From Pseudolabrys sp. (GTDB lineage Bacteria > Pseudomonadota > Alphaproteobacteria > Rhizobiales > Xanthobacteraceae), in the NCBI GenBank assembly GCA_022841665.1, contig JALHRB010000004.1, positions 1 to 64,000 on the forward strand: a DNA stretch of 64,000 nt, read 5' to 3'. Made by a program: the position numbers and the translations under genes. This document shows positions 1 to 8,183 of this stretch, piece after piece. A model generated the notes under the pieces. The model was not told the DNA's origin, did no database searches, and saw only the letters and a program-made list of their open reading frames with translations. The number at the start of each line of letters is the position of its first letter. Positions within the stretch are counted from its first letter, which is position 1.

Positions 1-490
1 GCGGCGCGCCGCCGTCGAGCGCGCGCTGGCGCGCGGCGATCTCGGCCACCGCGCGGTCGATCGTCGGCGGCTGCATCGCTTGCGGCGCATAGGCCGCGCC
101 CGGCATCGCCTGCGGCATCATGCGCGCGGTGTTGACGAACTGGTCGATGCGGCGGTCGAGACGGCCGATCAGCTCGGCGAGCTGGTCGCTGTCGTTGCGG
201 CCGCGCTTGTCCCTCTTGGGGGCATAGGCGGCAGGGCCCGTGCGCGAGAACTGCTCGATGCGGCGCGACAGGTCGTCGAGCCGCTGATGCACGCTGGCGA
301 CGTCGCCGTAGGAATCCTCGTCGTCATCGTCGTCGTCGTGGATCGGGACGCCGCCCTGCGCCGCCTGCTGCAGAATCGTGGTGTTGAGCCAGTCGCCCAA
401 CGACATGCCGGACCGGCGCGCAGCTTCGCGCGCGGTCTCGCGGGCCTCAGGCCTGATGCCTTTGACACTCCACGGCACGCCAAGTTTCAT
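1..490 (-). CDS. PodJL-like localization factor, N-terminal part (runs off the left edge)
   Basis: The reading frame opens with an ATG at 490 and stays open to the first base, so only about 163 N-terminal residues are visible. They begin MKLGVPWSVKGIRPEARE, as in rhizobial proteins annotated as PodJ-like localization factors with C-terminal SEL1 and peptidoglycan-binding regions. An acidic run of six Asp and one Glu lies near residues 52-59. Two related segments, LDDLSRRIEQF near 71 and RLDRRIDQF near 110, look like short coiled-coil repeats. The family acts in cell-pole organisation; the C-terminal domains that would confirm this lie outside the window. The gene diverges from the acyl-CoA dehydrogenase at 834, and CtrA-like boxes lie in between. 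Confidence 0.8.
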   Translation of the reverse strand, partial: MKLGVPWSVKGIRPEARETAREAARRSGMSLGDWLNTTILQQAAQGGVPIHDDDDDDEDSYGDVASVHQRLDDLSRRIEQFSRTGPAAYAPKRDKRGRNDSDQLAELIGRLDRRIDQFVNTARMMPQAMPGAAYAPQAMQPPTIDRAVAEIAARQRALDGGAP

Positions 491-618
491 TCTCACACCC
501 GCATTCGAGGTGGAGGCGCGAAGAGCCGCAATCGACCCTCGTGGAACCGGCACACGTTAAAGGCAGGTGGATACGGGCGCGGTCCTCAGTCCACGCACTG
601 ACTTTTTGCCCGTCGCGG

Positions 619-707
619 TAAACAAGCCGTTAAGTTTTGCCGGAAGTGCCGAATTTGACGGGGATTTTCCGCCGGAACGCGCCCGCGCCGCCTTAACGCG
701 CCTGTAA
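619..707. promoter_or_regulatory. Two further one-mismatch CtrA-like boxes
   Basis: On the minus strand, 619-633 reads TTAACGGCTTGTTTA, and on the plus strand 693-707 reads TTAACGCGCCTGTAA. Each keeps the N7 spacing and has one mismatch in the second half-site. Together with the perfect box at 778 they make three sites in one divergent region. The 619 box lies about 130 bp upstream of the PodJL-like start. Confidence 0.35.
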
Positions 708-777
708 GCGGGATGCGCGATCATGCAGGCGGGGAAATGCCGCGGCCGTTCGCAATTCGGTCGCAACCGATCGCTAG

Positions 778-792
778 TTAACGAGTTGTTAA
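778..792. promoter_or_regulatory. Perfect CtrA-type box
   Basis: The sequence TTAACGAGTTGTTAA matches the alphaproteobacterial CtrA consensus TTAA-N7-TTAA with no mismatch. It ends 41 bp before the acyl-CoA dehydrogenase start. CtrA is the cell-cycle master response regulator in this class. Binding is inferred from the match only. Confidence 0.55.
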
Positions 793-833
793 TCGCCTGC
801 GGCCCGCCCGCAGCGCGACCCGGGGGAGGGATC

Positions 834-2627
834 ATGCCGACCTACAAAGCGCCCGTCGACGATACGTTGTTTCTCATCAACGACGTCTTCCACATCGACC
901 GCTACGGCAACCTGCCGGGCTTCGCCGACGCCTCGCCCGACGTGATCGAGGCGGTCTTGCGCGAAGCGGCCAAGCTCTCGGAAGAGGTGCTCACCCCGCT
1001 CAACCGGGTCGGCGACAAGGAAGGCTGCACGCGCGCAGCCGACGGCAGCGTCAAGACGCCCACCGGCTTCAAGGACGCCTACCGGCAGATCGTGGAAGGC
1101 GGCTGGGTCGGCATCTCGGCGCCGGAAGAATTCGGCGGCCAGGGCCTGCCGGCGACCATGACCGTGATGGTCAACGAGTTCCTCTGCTCGGCCAACATGG
1201 CCTTCGCCATGTATCCGGGCCTGACGCAGGGCGCGATCGCCGCGCTGCTGATGCACGCCTCGCCCGAATTGAAGAAAAAGTATTTGCCCAAGATGGTGGC
1301 CGGCGAATGGACCGGCACCATGAACCTGACCGAGCCGCATTGCGGCACCGACCTCGGGCTCTTGCGCGCGAAGGCCGTGAAGCAGGCCGACGGCAGCTAC
1401 AAGATCAGCGGCACCAAGATCTTCATCTCGGCCGGCGAGCACGATCTCGCCGAGAACATCATCCACCTGGTGCTGGCGCGCATCGAAGGCGCGCCCGCCG
1501 GCACCAAGGGCATCTCGCTGTTCGTGGTGCCCAAGATCATGGTCGGCGACGACGGCTCGCTTGGGGCACGCAACGGCGTCTCCTGCGGCTCGCTCGAAGA
1601 GAAGATGGGCATCCACGGCAACGCCACCTGCGTCATGAACTATGACGGCGCGGTCGGCTGGCTGATCGGCGAGGAGAACCGCGGCCTCGCCGCCATGTTC
1701 ACGATGATGAACGAAGCCCGCCTCGGCGTCGGCGTGCAGGGCTTGGCGCAATCCGAGGTCGCCTACCAGAACGCCGCGATCTACGCCAAGGAGCGCCTGC
1801 AAGGCCGCGCCATCACCGGCGTGAAATATCCCGACAAGGCGGCCGACCCGATCATCGTGCATCCGGACGTGCGCCGCACGCTGATGTCGATCCGCGCCTT
1901 CAACGAGGCGGCGCGCGCGCTGGTGATGTGGACCGCGCTGAAGGAAGACGTCTCGCACCGCTCCGAGGACGAGAAGGAGCGCATGAGCGCCGACGACCAC
2001 ATGGGCCTGCTCACGCCGGTGATCAAGGGCGTGCTCACCGATCTCGGCTTCGCCAACGCGGTGTCGGCGCAGCAATTGTTCGGCGGCCACGGCTACATCG
2101 CCGAGCACGGCATGGAGCAGTTCGTGCGCGACGCGCGCATCGCGCAGATCTACGAAGGCGCCAACGGCGTGCAGGCGATGGACCTGGTCGGGCGCAAGCT
2201 CGGCAAGGACGGCGGCCGCGCGCTGATGGCCTTCTTCAACGAGGTGCAGACCTATCTGAAGGAGCGCGCCGACAGCGACGCGATGAACGTCTATCTCAAG
2301 CCGCTCGGCCAGTCGCTCGCGCACCTGCAGGAAGCCTCGATGTGGTTCATGCAGAACGCCATGGGCAAGCCCGACAACGCGGGCGCCGGCGCCACCGACT
2401 ACATGCACCTCTTCGGCCTGGTGGCGCTCGGTTACATGTGGTGCCGCATCGCCGAAGCCGCGATCGAGAAGCTGCCGAAGGCGAACGGCTCGGCACCGCG
2501 CTATTCGGCCAAGCTCGTCACGGCGCGCTTCTTCATGGAGCGCATGCTGCCGGAAACCGCGACGCGGCTCGCGCGCATCAAGGCGGGGGCGGCGTCAACG
2601 ATGGAATTGCCGGAAGAGGCGTTTTGA
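834..2627 (+). CDS. Acyl-CoA dehydrogenase with C-terminal extension (about 597 aa)
   Basis: This FAD-dependent enzyme performs alpha,beta-dehydrogenation of an acyl-CoA thioester. The ATG at 834 follows a strong GGGGGAGGG site. The flavin-binding signature TEPHCGTDLG sits near residue 165. IYEGANGVQAMD near residue 438 supplies the catalytic Glu in the YEG position used by medium-chain enzymes. At about 597 residues it exceeds the usual 380-400. The extra C-terminal helical region matches the long subgroup that includes DmdC-type and phenylacyl-CoA-type enzymes. The substrate cannot be read from the sequence. It stands alone here, not in a fatty-acid operon. Confidence 0.9.
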   Translation: MPTYKAPVDDTLFLINDVFHIDRYGNLPGFADASPDVIEAVLREAAKLSEEVLTPLNRVGDKEGCTRAADGSVKTPTGFKDAYRQIVEGGWVGISAPEEFGGQGLPATMTVMVNEFLCSANMAFAMYPGLTQGAIAALLMHASPELKKKYLPKMVAGEWTGTMNLTEPHCGTDLGLLRAKAVKQADGSYKISGTKIFISAGEHDLAENIIHLVLARIEGAPAGTKGISLFVVPKIMVGDDGSLGARNGVSCGSLEEKMGIHGNATCVMNYDGAVGWLIGEENRGLAAMFTMMNEARLGVGVQGLAQSEVAYQNAAIYAKERLQGRAITGVKYPDKAADPIIVHPDVRRTLMSIRAFNEAARALVMWTALKEDVSHRSEDEKERMSADDHMGLLTPVIKGVLTDLGFANAVSAQQLFGGHGYIAEHGMEQFVRDARIAQIYEGANGVQAMDLVGRKLGKDGGRALMAFFNEVQTYLKERADSDAMNVYLKPLGQSLAHLQEASMWFMQNAMGKPDNAGAGATDYMHLFGLVALGYMWCRIAEAAIEKLPKANGSAPRYSAKLVTARFFMERMLPETATRLARIKAGAASTMELPEEAF

Positions 2628-2723
2628 TCTTCCATCCTTCCCCCTGCGAAATGCTGAATGGCTGAGAGCTGGATCCGGCCGTTGCCGGGGATTTCTCATA
2701 CACGGGCGGCTGTCTCCTATTAG

Positions 2724-2752
2724 TTGACACGTGTCGCCGTTTAGATTACATT
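2724..2752 (+). promoter_or_regulatory. higBA promoter with an embedded palindromic operator
   Basis: TTGACA at 2724-2729, a 17-bp spacer and TACATT at 2747-2752 form a good sigma-70-type promoter. A perfect 10-bp palindrome, GACACGTGTC at 2726-2735, overlaps the -35 box, as expected for an autoregulating HigA operator. The start point expected about 7 bp after the -10 falls on the GTG at 2759. No Shine-Dalgarno sequence is present, so the transcript may be leaderless. Confidence 0.55.
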
Positions 2753-2758
2753 CCCAAC

Positions 2759-3037
2759 GTGATAAAGACGTTCAAGCATAAAGCCCTGGCTGATCTGTGG
2801 AGCGAGGGCCGGGCGCGGCGGATCGACCAGCGCCTGCAAGGCCGCATCCTGCGCTTGCTGGACCGTCTGGATCAGGCCGCGCGCCCACAGGACATGGACT
2901 TTGCGGGCGCGCAGTTCCATGCGCTGAGAGGTTTCAAGCCGACGCGCTATACGGTCCATGTGAATGGGCCGTGGTGCATCACATTCGAGTTTGTCGACGG
3001 TCACGCCTTTGAGGTTGACCTTGAGCAGTATCACTAG
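2759..3037 (+). CDS. higB: HigB-family toxin (RelE/ParE superfamily)
   Basis: The gene encodes a 92-residue basic protein starting GTG (Met-Ile-Lys-Thr-Phe-Lys-His-Lys) with the family's usual opening and length. HigB toxins are ribosome-dependent mRNA endonucleases. Recognisable features are RRIDQRLQGRILRLLDRLD in the N-terminal half and a C-terminal GPWCITFEFVDGHAFEVDLEQ strand segment. The antitoxin gene follows 21 bp downstream, the toxin-first order typical of higBA. No Shine-Dalgarno precedes the GTG. The toxin looks intact. Confidence 0.9.
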   Translation: MIKTFKHKALADLWSEGRARRIDQRLQGRILRLLDRLDQAARPQDMDFAGAQFHALRGFKPTRYTVHVNGPWCITFEFVDGHAFEVDLEQYH

Positions 3038-3058
3038 GGATCACTGAAGGAGACTGGC

Positions 3059-3370
3059 ATGGCCTATGCTGCCAAGCGCAATCCTAACCGCTGTCCGACG
3101 CATCCGGGTGCGTTGCTGCGCGAGGACATCATTCCCGCCGTCGGCCGGTCGGTGCGCGAGATTGCCGGCTTGCTCGGTATTTCCCGCCAGCACCTTCATG
3201 CGATCATGGCTGAGAAGAAGCCCGTGACGCCTGAGGTCGCCGTGTTGCTGGGCCGGTTGTTCGGCGACGATCCGGGGATTTGGGTGAGGATGCAGGCGGC
3301 CTATGATACGTGGCAGGCGCAACGCAAGGTCGACGTGAGCCACATCCGGCCATTGAAGAAGGTTGCCTGA
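3059..3370 (+). CDS. higA: HigA-family antitoxin (XRE-type HTH)
   Basis: This 103-residue protein contains a Cro/CI-type helix-turn-helix (REIAGLLGISRQHLHAIMAE near residues 38-57) and the HigA-like opening NPNRCPTHPGALLREDIIP. HigA neutralises HigB and represses the shared promoter; the palindrome at 2726 is the likely operator. The ATG at 3059 follows GAAGGAGACTGGC, a good ribosome-binding site, unlike the toxin. Stronger translation of the antitoxin than of the toxin is what such modules need. Confidence 0.92.
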   Translation: MAYAAKRNPNRCPTHPGALLREDIIPAVGRSVREIAGLLGISRQHLHAIMAEKKPVTPEVAVLLGRLFGDDPGIWVRMQAAYDTWQAQRKVDVSHIRPLKKVA

Positions 3371-3389
3371 TCGCACACTTCGTGCGCCG

Positions 3390-3410
3390 ACCTCTCCCTA
3401 TGGGAGAGGT
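3390..3410. repeat. Short palindrome of the CTCTCCC/GGGAGAG family
   Basis: The arms ACCTCTCCC and GGGAGAGGT are separated by TAT, between the convergent higA and hydrolase genes. It looks like a half-size copy of the larger elements at 16.4, 20.7 and 60.4 kb. It has no T-run. Confidence 0.6.
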
Positions 3411-3426
3411 GAAGCGACGAAGCGCG

Positions 3427-5103
3427 CTACTTCGGAATCACCGGCAACAACAAATACGACTCGAACTCCCCGCCCGCATGGATCGTGTTTTTCCCGGTGT
3501 TGTAGTCGGCGTGATAATGCATGTAGCCGGCGCTGCCTGTGCCGTCGCGCGGCTGCACGTCGAGCCGGATGCGGTGGCCCTTCTTGAACACCATCGAGGT
3601 CGGCCAGATCTCGACCTCCACCTTCACGATCTCGCCCGGCTTTAGATAAAGCCGCCGCGTGTGCTTGTGATAGGGCCGGTAGGGCCGCGTGAGCGCGGGG
3701 TCGAGCTCGCGGTGCGACACGCGCAGCCAGCCTTTCGCCACCGGCACCGGCGCGCCCTGCTGGCCGGTCTCCATCACCTCGTTGCCGTCGGCGTCGAAAT
3801 TGCGCAGCGTGAGGAACAGGTCCATGTCCTCCGTTTCGCTCGACACCCAGATCGTGGCGGCAAGCGGCCCGGTCACCTCGACGTCGTCCGGCAAAGGCGG
3901 CGTCTCCAGCGCGATGCCCATGTTCGGCCTGATGCCGCCGCCGCCCATCACCTGCGAGGAGGCGGCCGAGGTCGAGCCCATGGTGCCCATGTGGCTGCAG
4001 ATGTAGCTGCGCGACGACGCCTTCTCCGGATTGGTTGAGACCAGCGTGGCCGCGTTCTCCGGCCTGCCCGGCGCCGGCGGCGACAGGTCGAAATAGAGCT
4101 TGGTCCAGCGCGTGCGCGCGAGCGGCCATTCGTGCTCGTGCCGCCATTCGATCTTGTCGGCGCCGTGCCGGATGGCGAGCTTGACCGGCGGCTCGTCCAT
4201 GACGCCATTGTTCTCGCCCTTGAGCCAGTAATCGAAGAAACGCTTCTGATCGGCGCGGCCTTCCTCGGTGTAGAACGCGTGCACGTGGCTGCCGCTGTGG
4301 ATGCGCAGCTTCTTGTGCTTGGACGGCGAGCGCATGAAGGCTTCGGTGTTGCCGCGCAGATGCAGGCCGAAGCCGGTCCAGTTGCCGACCGAGTAGAACG
4401 GCACGGTAATCTTGTCCCAGTCCGCCTGCGCGCCGTGGAAAGCGCCGCTGTCGAGATTGTTGCTCATCCAGAAATGCAGCGTGTTGTGCGCCCAGCCGTT
4501 CGGGTGCAATTGCGACGCGCGGCCGAGCACGTGGTGCATCATGTGCGCCGTGATCCAGTTGGTCATGAACACGCTCAAGATTCCGCCGTGAAAGAGCGCG
4601 TCGCGGTAGATGTCGGCAAAGCCCTCCCACGGCATGATCGCCTTCAGCGACGGCGGCTTGAGGTTGGCGACGAACCACTGGTTGATGGCGAAATAGGAAA
4701 TGCCGGACAGGCCGACATTGCCGTTGCACCAGGGCTGCCCCGCCGCCCATTCGATGGCGTCGTAGAAGTCGACAGCCTCGGCGAGCGACCACGGCTCGCA
4801 TTGACCGGACGATTTGCCGCTGCCGCGGCCGTCGACGCGCACCGCGGCGTAGCCGCGCGGCACCCACCATTCGGGATTGATCGTCTCCCAGTTCATCCAG
4901 TCGTTCTGCTTTTCCTCCAGCGTGTCGGGCACGCGCCACAGCTTGTCCTTCTGGTAGGGCCCGAGATTGAGGATCGCCGGCACGCGCGCGCCGTCCTTCG
5001 GCCGGAACACGTCGGCGATGAGCCGCGCACCGTCGCGCATCGGCACGGCGACGTCCTTCTCGACCACGATGGCGTCGGCCGCGGTTTTCGAATGCACGTT
5101 CAT
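3427..5103 (-). CDS. CocE/NonD-family serine hydrolase (X-Pro dipeptidyl-peptidase-like)
   Basis: This is a protein of about 558 residues in the CocE/NonD family of alpha/beta hydrolases, which act on esters and amides such as acylated aromatic or peptide-like substrates. The N-terminal hydrolase core has VRVDGRGSGKSSG and the nucleophile elbow GLSGISYF near residue 135. A candidate catalytic His lies in SGSHVHAFYTEE. The C-terminal half (GPLAATIWVSSETEDMDLFL onward) matches the jelly-roll domain of the family. The ATG at 5103 follows AGGGAAC. The substrate is unknown; no signal peptide is visible, so it is probably cytoplasmic. Confidence 0.85.
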   Translation of the reverse strand: MNVHSKTAADAIVVEKDVAVPMRDGARLIADVFRPKDGARVPAILNLGPYQKDKLWRVPDTLEEKQNDWMNWETINPEWWVPRGYAAVRVDGRGSGKSSGQCEPWSLAEAVDFYDAIEWAAGQPWCNGNVGLSGISYFAINQWFVANLKPPSLKAIMPWEGFADIYRDALFHGGILSVFMTNWITAHMMHHVLGRASQLHPNGWAHNTLHFWMSNNLDSGAFHGAQADWDKITVPFYSVGNWTGFGLHLRGNTEAFMRSPSKHKKLRIHSGSHVHAFYTEEGRADQKRFFDYWLKGENNGVMDEPPVKLAIRHGADKIEWRHEHEWPLARTRWTKLYFDLSPPAPGRPENAATLVSTNPEKASSRSYICSHMGTMGSTSAASSQVMGGGGIRPNMGIALETPPLPDDVEVTGPLAATIWVSSETEDMDLFLTLRNFDADGNEVMETGQQGAPVPVAKGWLRVSHRELDPALTRPYRPYHKHTRRLYLKPGEIVKVEVEIWPTSMVFKKGHRIRLDVQPRDGTGSAGYMHYHADYNTGKNTIHAGGEFESYLLLPVIPK

Positions 5104-5167
5104 GCGCGGGTTCCCTGCGGGCCGCGCATGGTGCACAGGGCGTGCGCGCCGATCAAGGTGCCTTGCG

Positions 5168-5728
5168 TCAGGCCGGCTCGGACTCGATGGTGGCGCAGAA
5201 GCGCAGCGCCGGCGGCGCATTTTGCGTCTGTATCAGGCCGCGGCCGTCGAAGGCGCCGTCGGGGCAGATGAACTCGAAGGAGCCGAGGATGCGGTCGACG
5301 CACATGCCGTCGCGCGCGAACGGCAGCAGCAGGCGCTCGTAATGCACCAGCCGGCCCTCGCGGTCGATCAGGTCGTGGATCGTGTAGACCGGGCGGCCGT
5401 CGGCGACCGCTTCTTGATAGGGCGGCAGGTTCTCCGCCGCGCGCGAAGGCGGGATCACCTCGTCGAGGTACTTGCCGCGCGCGTCGCCGGTGCCGAAAGC
5501 CTGTGCGATCGCCGCGCCCTGAAAGCGGATCAGGAAGCGCGGGCCCGCGCCAGCAGCGCCGGTGACGTCCAGCAGGATCAGATTGGGCGAGACATGCGAA
5601 ATACTGTCGGCCTCGACCGACTGCCACGGCGGCACGCGGTGTTCGCCGAGATGCCGGTTCCAGAATTTGAGCAGCCATCGCTGGTTGATCGCCCGGATGA
5701 CATCCGGCCGCGCGACTGGATACCCCAT
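5168..5728 (-). CDS. PAS-domain protein of PAS_5 type (about 186 aa)
   Basis: The sequence resembles the small alphaproteobacterial single-domain PAS proteins (PF07310). RWLLKFWNRHLGEHRVPPWQ near the start and DLIDREGRLVHYERLLLPFA near residue 130 are the family landmarks. No output domain follows. The ATG at 5728 was chosen because the 13 extra residues from a TTG at 5767 are Gly-Pro-rich and not family-like. The role is unknown; PAS folds usually sense a ligand or redox state. It ends 64 bp before the hydrolase start, so the two may be co-transcribed. Confidence 0.7.
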   Translation of the reverse strand: MGYPVARPDVIRAINQRWLLKFWNRHLGEHRVPPWQSVEADSISHVSPNLILLDVTGAAGAGPRFLIRFQGAAIAQAFGTGDARGKYLDEVIPPSRAAENLPPYQEAVADGRPVYTIHDLIDREGRLVHYERLLLPFARDGMCVDRILGSFEFICPDGAFDGRGLIQTQNAPPALRFCATIESEPA

Positions 5729-5852
5729 GCCGTTTGGACCCCCGCCCGAACCGCCGCCGGGACTCAACCCCCGGTGCGAATCGATAATCTCACAACCGGG
5801 GCGAGGTGCAAATTTTTGCTGCGTTATTTGTGTGGGAGCCTGGGGGAAAGTG

Positions 5853-7091
5853 TCAGGCGGCTACCACCGCGCGGCTTTGCCGCGGCGTGCGGCGGATCAG
5901 CCAGAGCGCGATCGCCACGTTGAGCAAATTCCAGGCGATGCCGTTGAGGAACGCCGCCTTGTAGGAGCCGGTGAGGTCGAAGATGACGCCCGACATCCAG
6001 CCGCCGAACGCCATTCCGAGCAGCGTCATCATCAGCACGAGGCCGACGCGCGCGCCGGCTTCCTGCGGGGAAAAATATTCGCGCACGATGATGGCGTAGC
6101 ACGGCACGATGCCGCCCTGGAACAGGCCGAACAGCGCCGAGATGACGTAGAGCGAGATCAGCCCGTCGAACATCGTGTAGAGCACCAGCGCGACGCCCTG
6201 CAGCACCGAGCCGAGCAGCAGCGTGCGCAGGCCGCCGATGCGGTCGGCGATGAAACCGGAAGCGATGCGGCTGATGATGCCGAAGCCGAGCATCACCGAC
6301 AGCATCTCGGCGCCGCGCGCGACCCCGTAGCCGAGGTCGCCGCAGTAGGCGACGATGTGCACCTGCGGCATCGACATCGCCACGCAGCAGGCGACGGCGG
6401 CGATGCACAGCAGCACCTGCAGCGTTAAGGGCGAGAACGGCATGGCGGCCTGGCGCGCGGCCGCCGCGACGCCCGCCGCCGCCGCGTGCGTGCCGTCGAC
6501 GCGCCGGCGCATCAACAGCACCAGCGGCAGCATCGTTATGAGGCAGAACAGGCCGATGCCGATCAGCGTCGCGCGCCAGCCGGACGTTTCGATGAAATAC
6601 TGCACCACCGGCGGCCATATCGTGCCGGCGAGATAGTTGCCGGAAGCGGCGATGGCGACCGCGATGCCGCGGCGGCGCGCGAACCAGTGCGAGATGTCCG
6701 CCATCAGCGGACCGAAGCTGGCCGAGCAGCCGACGCCGAGCAGCGCGTGCGCCAGCGCCACCTGCCAGAGGCTGGTGCTCAAGCCGGAAAGGACGTAGCC
6801 GAGGCAGAGCACGAGCGTGCCGACGGTGAGCGGCACGGCGATGCCGAAGCGGTCGGCCATGCGGCCGGTCAGGATGCCGCCGAAACCGAAGCCGATCATC
6901 ACCAGCGTGTAGGGCAGCGAGGCGTCGCCGCGCGCGACGCCAAAATCGCTCTGGATCGCCGGCAGCGCCACCACCACCGACCACATGCCGACGCCGCCGA
7001 TGGTCGACAGGACCACCGCCGTCCACATGCGCAGCCAGGCATAGGCCGACTCGACCTCGTCGGCGGACTGGCGGCCCGCTGTTGCGTTCAT
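5853..7091 (-). CDS. MFS transporter (about 412 aa)
   Basis: This is a twelve-helix major facilitator superfamily permease. The loop after helix 2 reads GRMADRFG, the canonical MFS motif A (GxxxDRxG), and is repeated in the second half as GFIADRIGG. The subgroup resembles monocarboxylate or oxalate-type MFS proteins, but the substrate cannot be assigned. The ATG at 7091 begins MNATAG; an in-frame GTG at 7127 would add 12 residues. The luciferase-like gene ends 76 bp upstream on the same strand. Confidence 0.85.
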   Translation of the reverse strand: MNATAGRQSADEVESAYAWLRMWTAVVLSTIGGVGMWSVVVALPAIQSDFGVARGDASLPYTLVMIGFGFGGILTGRMADRFGIAVPLTVGTLVLCLGYVLSGLSTSLWQVALAHALLGVGCSASFGPLMADISHWFARRRGIAVAIAASGNYLAGTIWPPVVQYFIETSGWRATLIGIGLFCLITMLPLVLLMRRRVDGTHAAAAGVAAAARQAAMPFSPLTLQVLLCIAAVACCVAMSMPQVHIVAYCGDLGYGVARGAEMLSVMLGFGIISRIASGFIADRIGGLRTLLLGSVLQGVALVLYTMFDGLISLYVISALFGLFQGGIVPCYAIIVREYFSPQEAGARVGLVLMMTLLGMAFGGWMSGVIFDLTGSYKAAFLNGIAWNLLNVAIALWLIRRTPRQSRAVVAA

Positions 7092-7166
7092 CGTGTTGAA
7101 ACCCGGTTTCGGCCCCGGTGGTAGCACCCCGGTAGGGCGCGGGCCAGATGCGGGGACGCCGGCCGG

Positions 7167-8183
7167 CTAGACGGAAAACGCCGGGATCACCTCGCGCCCG
7201 AACAGCTCGATCGAGCGCGCCGCGTCGTCGAAGCGCATGTCGCCGAATACCATCTGGCAGAGCACGGTGTTGACGCCGGTTTCCTGCTGCAGCCGGGCGA
7301 TAAAGTCGCGCACGGTCGCCGGTGTGCCGGCGACGCCGTGGCCGATCGCCTGCAGCGCGTCGAAGTCGGCCGGGTAGATGTCCTTGAGCGCGAAGGGCAC
7401 GCCCGCGCGTTGCCAGAGGAACTCCATCGCCGCGCGCCAGCGCGGATAGGCGGCGCGGGCGATGTCGGCGGCGGCGGCGGCGGTGGCGGCGACAACAACA
7501 TGACGCGTGATGCCGATGCCGGGCAGCGCGGCCGGATCGCGCCCGAGCTTTTGCCATTCGTCGCGGTAGCGGTCGGCGATGGCGCGCGCCCGCGCCGCCG
7601 GCCCGAGCGAGACGACGTTGATCGCGTTCGGCGCCGCCCAGCCGATCGCGTCGGCATTGGGCGCGCCGTACCAGAGCGGCGGATGCGGCCGCTGCAGGGG
7701 CTTCGCCTGCACCAGGTAATCCTTGTAGCGAAAATACTTGCCGTCGAAATCGACGACGCCGCTCTCGAAGGCGCGCATCAGCACCGCGAAGGCTTCGTGG
7801 TACATCGCCGGCGCGTCGGCCGCCGCCACGCCGTAGCGCTCGTGCTCCATGAGCGCGCCGCCGCGCCCGACGCCGACGGTGAGGCGCCCGCCGCTCAGGT
7901 GATCGAGCATGCAGATCTCTTCGTAGAGCCGCAGCGGATGGTAGAGCGGCAGCACGAACACCAGCGGCCCCATGCGCAGCGTCTTGGTACGCGCGAAGGC
8001 GGCGGCGAGGAACACGCTCGGGCTCGACGCCAGCCCGAGCGGCGTCGAATGGTGTTCGGCCAGGTGATAGCCGTGAAAGCCGCTCTTCTCGACCAGCCCA
8101 ACCAATCGCAGCCGCTGTTCCAGGAAGTCGCCGAGCGGCGCGCCGTTGCTGTCGAGATGGTCGAAGATGGAGAAGGTCAGCAT
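7167..8183 (-). CDS. LLM-class flavin-dependent oxidoreductase (luciferase-like)
   Basis: This 338-residue member of the bacterial luciferase-like monooxygenase family uses reduced FMN or F420-type flavin. It shows the family sequence GYHLAEHHSTPLG near residue 39, LYHPLRLYEEICMLDHLS and the GRLTVGVGRGG loop near residue 100. The substrate is unknown. Its ATG at 8183 lies inside the last codons of thpR (ends 8177), a 7-bp overlap implying translational coupling. Confidence 0.88.
   Translation of the reverse strand: MLTFSIFDHLDSNGAPLGDFLEQRLRLVGLVEKSGFHGYHLAEHHSTPLGLASSPSVFLAAAFARTKTLRMGPLVFVLPLYHPLRLYEEICMLDHLSGGRLTVGVGRGGALMEHERYGVAAADAPAMYHEAFAVLMRAFESGVVDFDGKYFRYKDYLVQAKPLQRPHPPLWYGAPNADAIGWAAPNAINVVSLGPAARARAIADRYRDEWQKLGRDPAALPGIGITRHVVVAATAAAAADIARAAYPRWRAAMEFLWQRAGVPFALKDIYPADFDALQAIGHGVAGTPATVRDFIARLQQETGVNTVLCQMVFGDMRFDDAARSIELFGREVIPAFSV

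Larger units (their letters stand above)
491..833. other. 343-bp divergent intergenic region
   Basis: No convincing gene is seen here. The region separates the PodJL-like gene (minus) from an acyl-CoA dehydrogenase (plus) and carries three TTAA-N7-TTAA-like sites. The stretch GGGGGAGGG at about 821-829 is the ribosome-binding site for the start at 834. An open frame continues upstream from 834 to 723, but the coding signal and this binding site favour 834. Confidence 0.7.

Noticed and set aside
723-833. Upstream extension of the acyl-CoA dehydrogenase frame to 723
   Set aside because: The added 37 residues are not family-like, contain the CtrA box region, and the strong ribosome site lies directly before 834.
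3390-3410. Short palindrome between higA and the hydrolase gene as a bidirectional terminator
   Set aside because: There is no T-run on either side, and the sequence belongs to the dispersed repeat family.
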